Positions 62,231 through 64,000 of a DNA stretch of 64,000 nucleotides are shown piece by piece. This DNA comes from Brachionus plicatilis (lineage: Eukaryota; Rotifera; Eurotatoria; Ploima; Brachionidae), in assembly GCA_010279815.1 (NCBI GenBank), contig QEOQ01000206.1, positions 323,328 through 387,327 on the forward strand, written 5' to 3'. The translations under genes and the position numbers were made by a program. How positions within the stretch are numbered: the first letter of the stretch is position 1; each line of letters starts with the position of its first letter. The notes under the pieces are model-generated. The model did no database searches. It saw nothing but the letters and a program-made list of their open reading frames with translations, and had not been told where the DNA came from.

Positions 62231-64000
62231 TTTTAAATAGGAATTTTTAGTATTTTTATAAAAAAAAGAGTCATGAAAGCAAAATACAAAATTATAATCT
62301 TAGTTAACTTGATCTTTTTGAAAAAGTTAATGTATTTTAATTACTAGTTTTAGCTTTCTATTGTTTTTTCAAGATTCGGATTGGAGTCTGACTTATTCGT
62401 ATAAATTTTTAATTAATACAATAAATCAAAAGATTTATAAATTCATTAAAATCTCCTAATTTCTGAATCACTGTTTCTTATAAAGCAATGTTTTGAGGTG
62501 AAAGCAAAGTCTTATTGCGCCTGAAAAAATTCTAAATCAAAACTTAAATTCTTATCAATTTAATTGATTTTGAACTGCAGATTTTTTTGTAAGCTTTAAA
62601 ATGTGATACAAAAAATGTTTCATTTAACAGTCCAGTTTAAAGAAAAATATAAAGAATTATAAATTGATTATTTTTAATCAAATTATATGTTAATTTAGAA
62701 TTCAAAACTAAAATTTTTGGTATGTTTGATTTTCAATTACTACAATAATTTTTAAAAAAATGTAAATTGTATTTCTTTAACAATTATAACTTATTTAAGT
62801 AGAAATGACAGAAATTTAACATTTAAATAAAATAAATTAACAAGTTTCAAATAATATTCCAATTGTAATAATTAATTCTAATAGAATTTCTCTAATGGTC
62901 TGGGATCATTGAGACAAAAAATAAATCTCAAAATATTGATATTTTTTGATCAATAATATTTTTTGTGATAGTCCAAACTAATTTTTTCTATTAAATTTAG
63001 TGAAACATATTTTGTTTCATGTCATTTTATCATCTCAGTCTAAAAAGCTCAATTTTTTTGAATCTAAATTAATGAAAAAGAATTTTATTTCTGTTTCTGT
63101 TCTTTTTGGAAGATTTTTAAGAAAATTCACCATGCCAGATTACGTAAAGTTACGCACTTTTGGGTAAAATTTTAACGTTAAATTACCAAGAAAAGTCAGA
63201 TTATAACACGACTGCAAATAAAATAAAATTTAGCGGTTTAGTGAAATTCGAATACAAATCGACATCAAATTCTTAATTTTTTGATAAATTAAAAAAAAAT
63301 ATTAGAAAAAATATCTCAACAACCTAAAAAAATTTTTCTCATGTAAGAAAAGACAAAAAATAATCAATAAGATTTAAAGAGATTATTGATTTGATTTACT
63401 TAAATAGAATAAAAATGTTTTATCTATATACTTTTATCTTTTACGTCGTCTTGTGGACAATATTTTCCAATTAGTTTAAGGAGGTCAACATAACTATATT
63501 ATTATGAGAATGATGAAACAAATATGTAATATAATATGCTCTTATCAATTTCAATAACTATTAGTTTTAGTAAATTGAGTTTTGGTTTTGGTTTTGGCAT
63601 ATTCGATGCAATCTTTAAGTTAATAGAATGAAATTTAATTTTTAAGCATATCAATAACTGATCTTCATATTAAAATCATTTAAACATAGATAAAATGACA
63701 TTGTTATTTACAAAAAAAGAAGAAATAAATTTTTTTAAATCGTATCACTTCAAAAATTGTATTATGATTATTTTTTAAAAGAAAAAAAGCTTTTTTAGTC
63801 TAAATCTTACAAATTTAAAATATTTCTAAATAATGAAAATTTTAATTCTAATTAATTTTTAATAATGCTTGCAAAGTTTACCCATGGGTTAGACTTTCTT
63901 TTTTTATTACATGTCTGGGTTCTTTTATAATTTAATGCATTTTTGGACTTGCAATTCATCTAGATTTAAAATAAAAAATTAATTTTTCAAAATTAATTTT
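62231..64000. other. A+T-rich intergenic DNA, no gene seen
   Basis: About 1.8 kb to the end of the window without a recognisable gene, RNA or mobile element. Confidence 0.5.

Overview
The window is eukaryotic nuclear DNA: about 75-80% A+T, spliced genes with GT..AG introns that are mostly 50-150 nt, a 517-base assembly gap and many decayed transposons. The protein set (SLC4 bicarbonate transporter, DPM1, CHMP7, a ZMYM/QRICH1-type protein, SPATA24, TRIP12, DYRK1A/minibrain) is animal. The A+T richness, tiny introns, LRR genes and diverse young transposons suggest a small invertebrate, with a monogonont rotifer (Brachionus-like) as the best guess. That guess is inference; no marker gene here proves it.

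Layout. 1-13,200 is transposon territory: a MULE relic with a SWIM finger, a foldback element with a 9-bp target duplication, a LINE tail, an LTR retroelement (5733-8846), a DUF3987-like relic, an internally deleted pogo element (10770-11508) and a 1,266-bp hAT-type element with a perfect 8-bp target duplication (11912-13177). 13,372-33,424 is a run of minus-strand host genes: SLC4 transporter (9 exons), DPM1 (4 exons), CHMP7 (1 exon), a DUF3504 protein (1 exon), an LRR protein (4 exons) and an unknown Asn/Gln-rich protein (3 exons). 35,449-61,883 is a run of plus-strand genes: SPATA24 (4 exons), TRIP12 (4 exons, 2016 aa), DYRK1A-like kinase (1 exon) and a second LRR protein (4 exons) paralogous to the first. 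62,000-64,000 holds a LINE 3' end and unannotated A+T-rich DNA.

How the genes relate. No operon-like or pathway cluster is evident. The host genes are housekeeping or regulatory functions: acid-base transport, dolichol-phosphate-mannose synthesis, ESCRT-III nuclear-envelope sealing, ubiquitin ligation, dual-specificity kinase signalling and a sperm-type coiled-coil protein. Gene models were built by eye from splice sites and checked by reading-frame phase; every multi-exon model given here is phase-consistent from ATG to stop.

Most unusual feature. The minus-strand LTR retroelement at 5733-8846 has an intact LTR (217 bp), a primer-binding site and a Gag with a CCHC zinc knuckle and a membrane segment. 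It has no reverse transcriptase. In the place of pol it carries an RRM-like domain, a Gln-rich coiled coil and a C3HC4 RING finger, interrupted by one frame change. It looks like a gene captured by, or an accessory ORF of, a non-autonomous retroelement.
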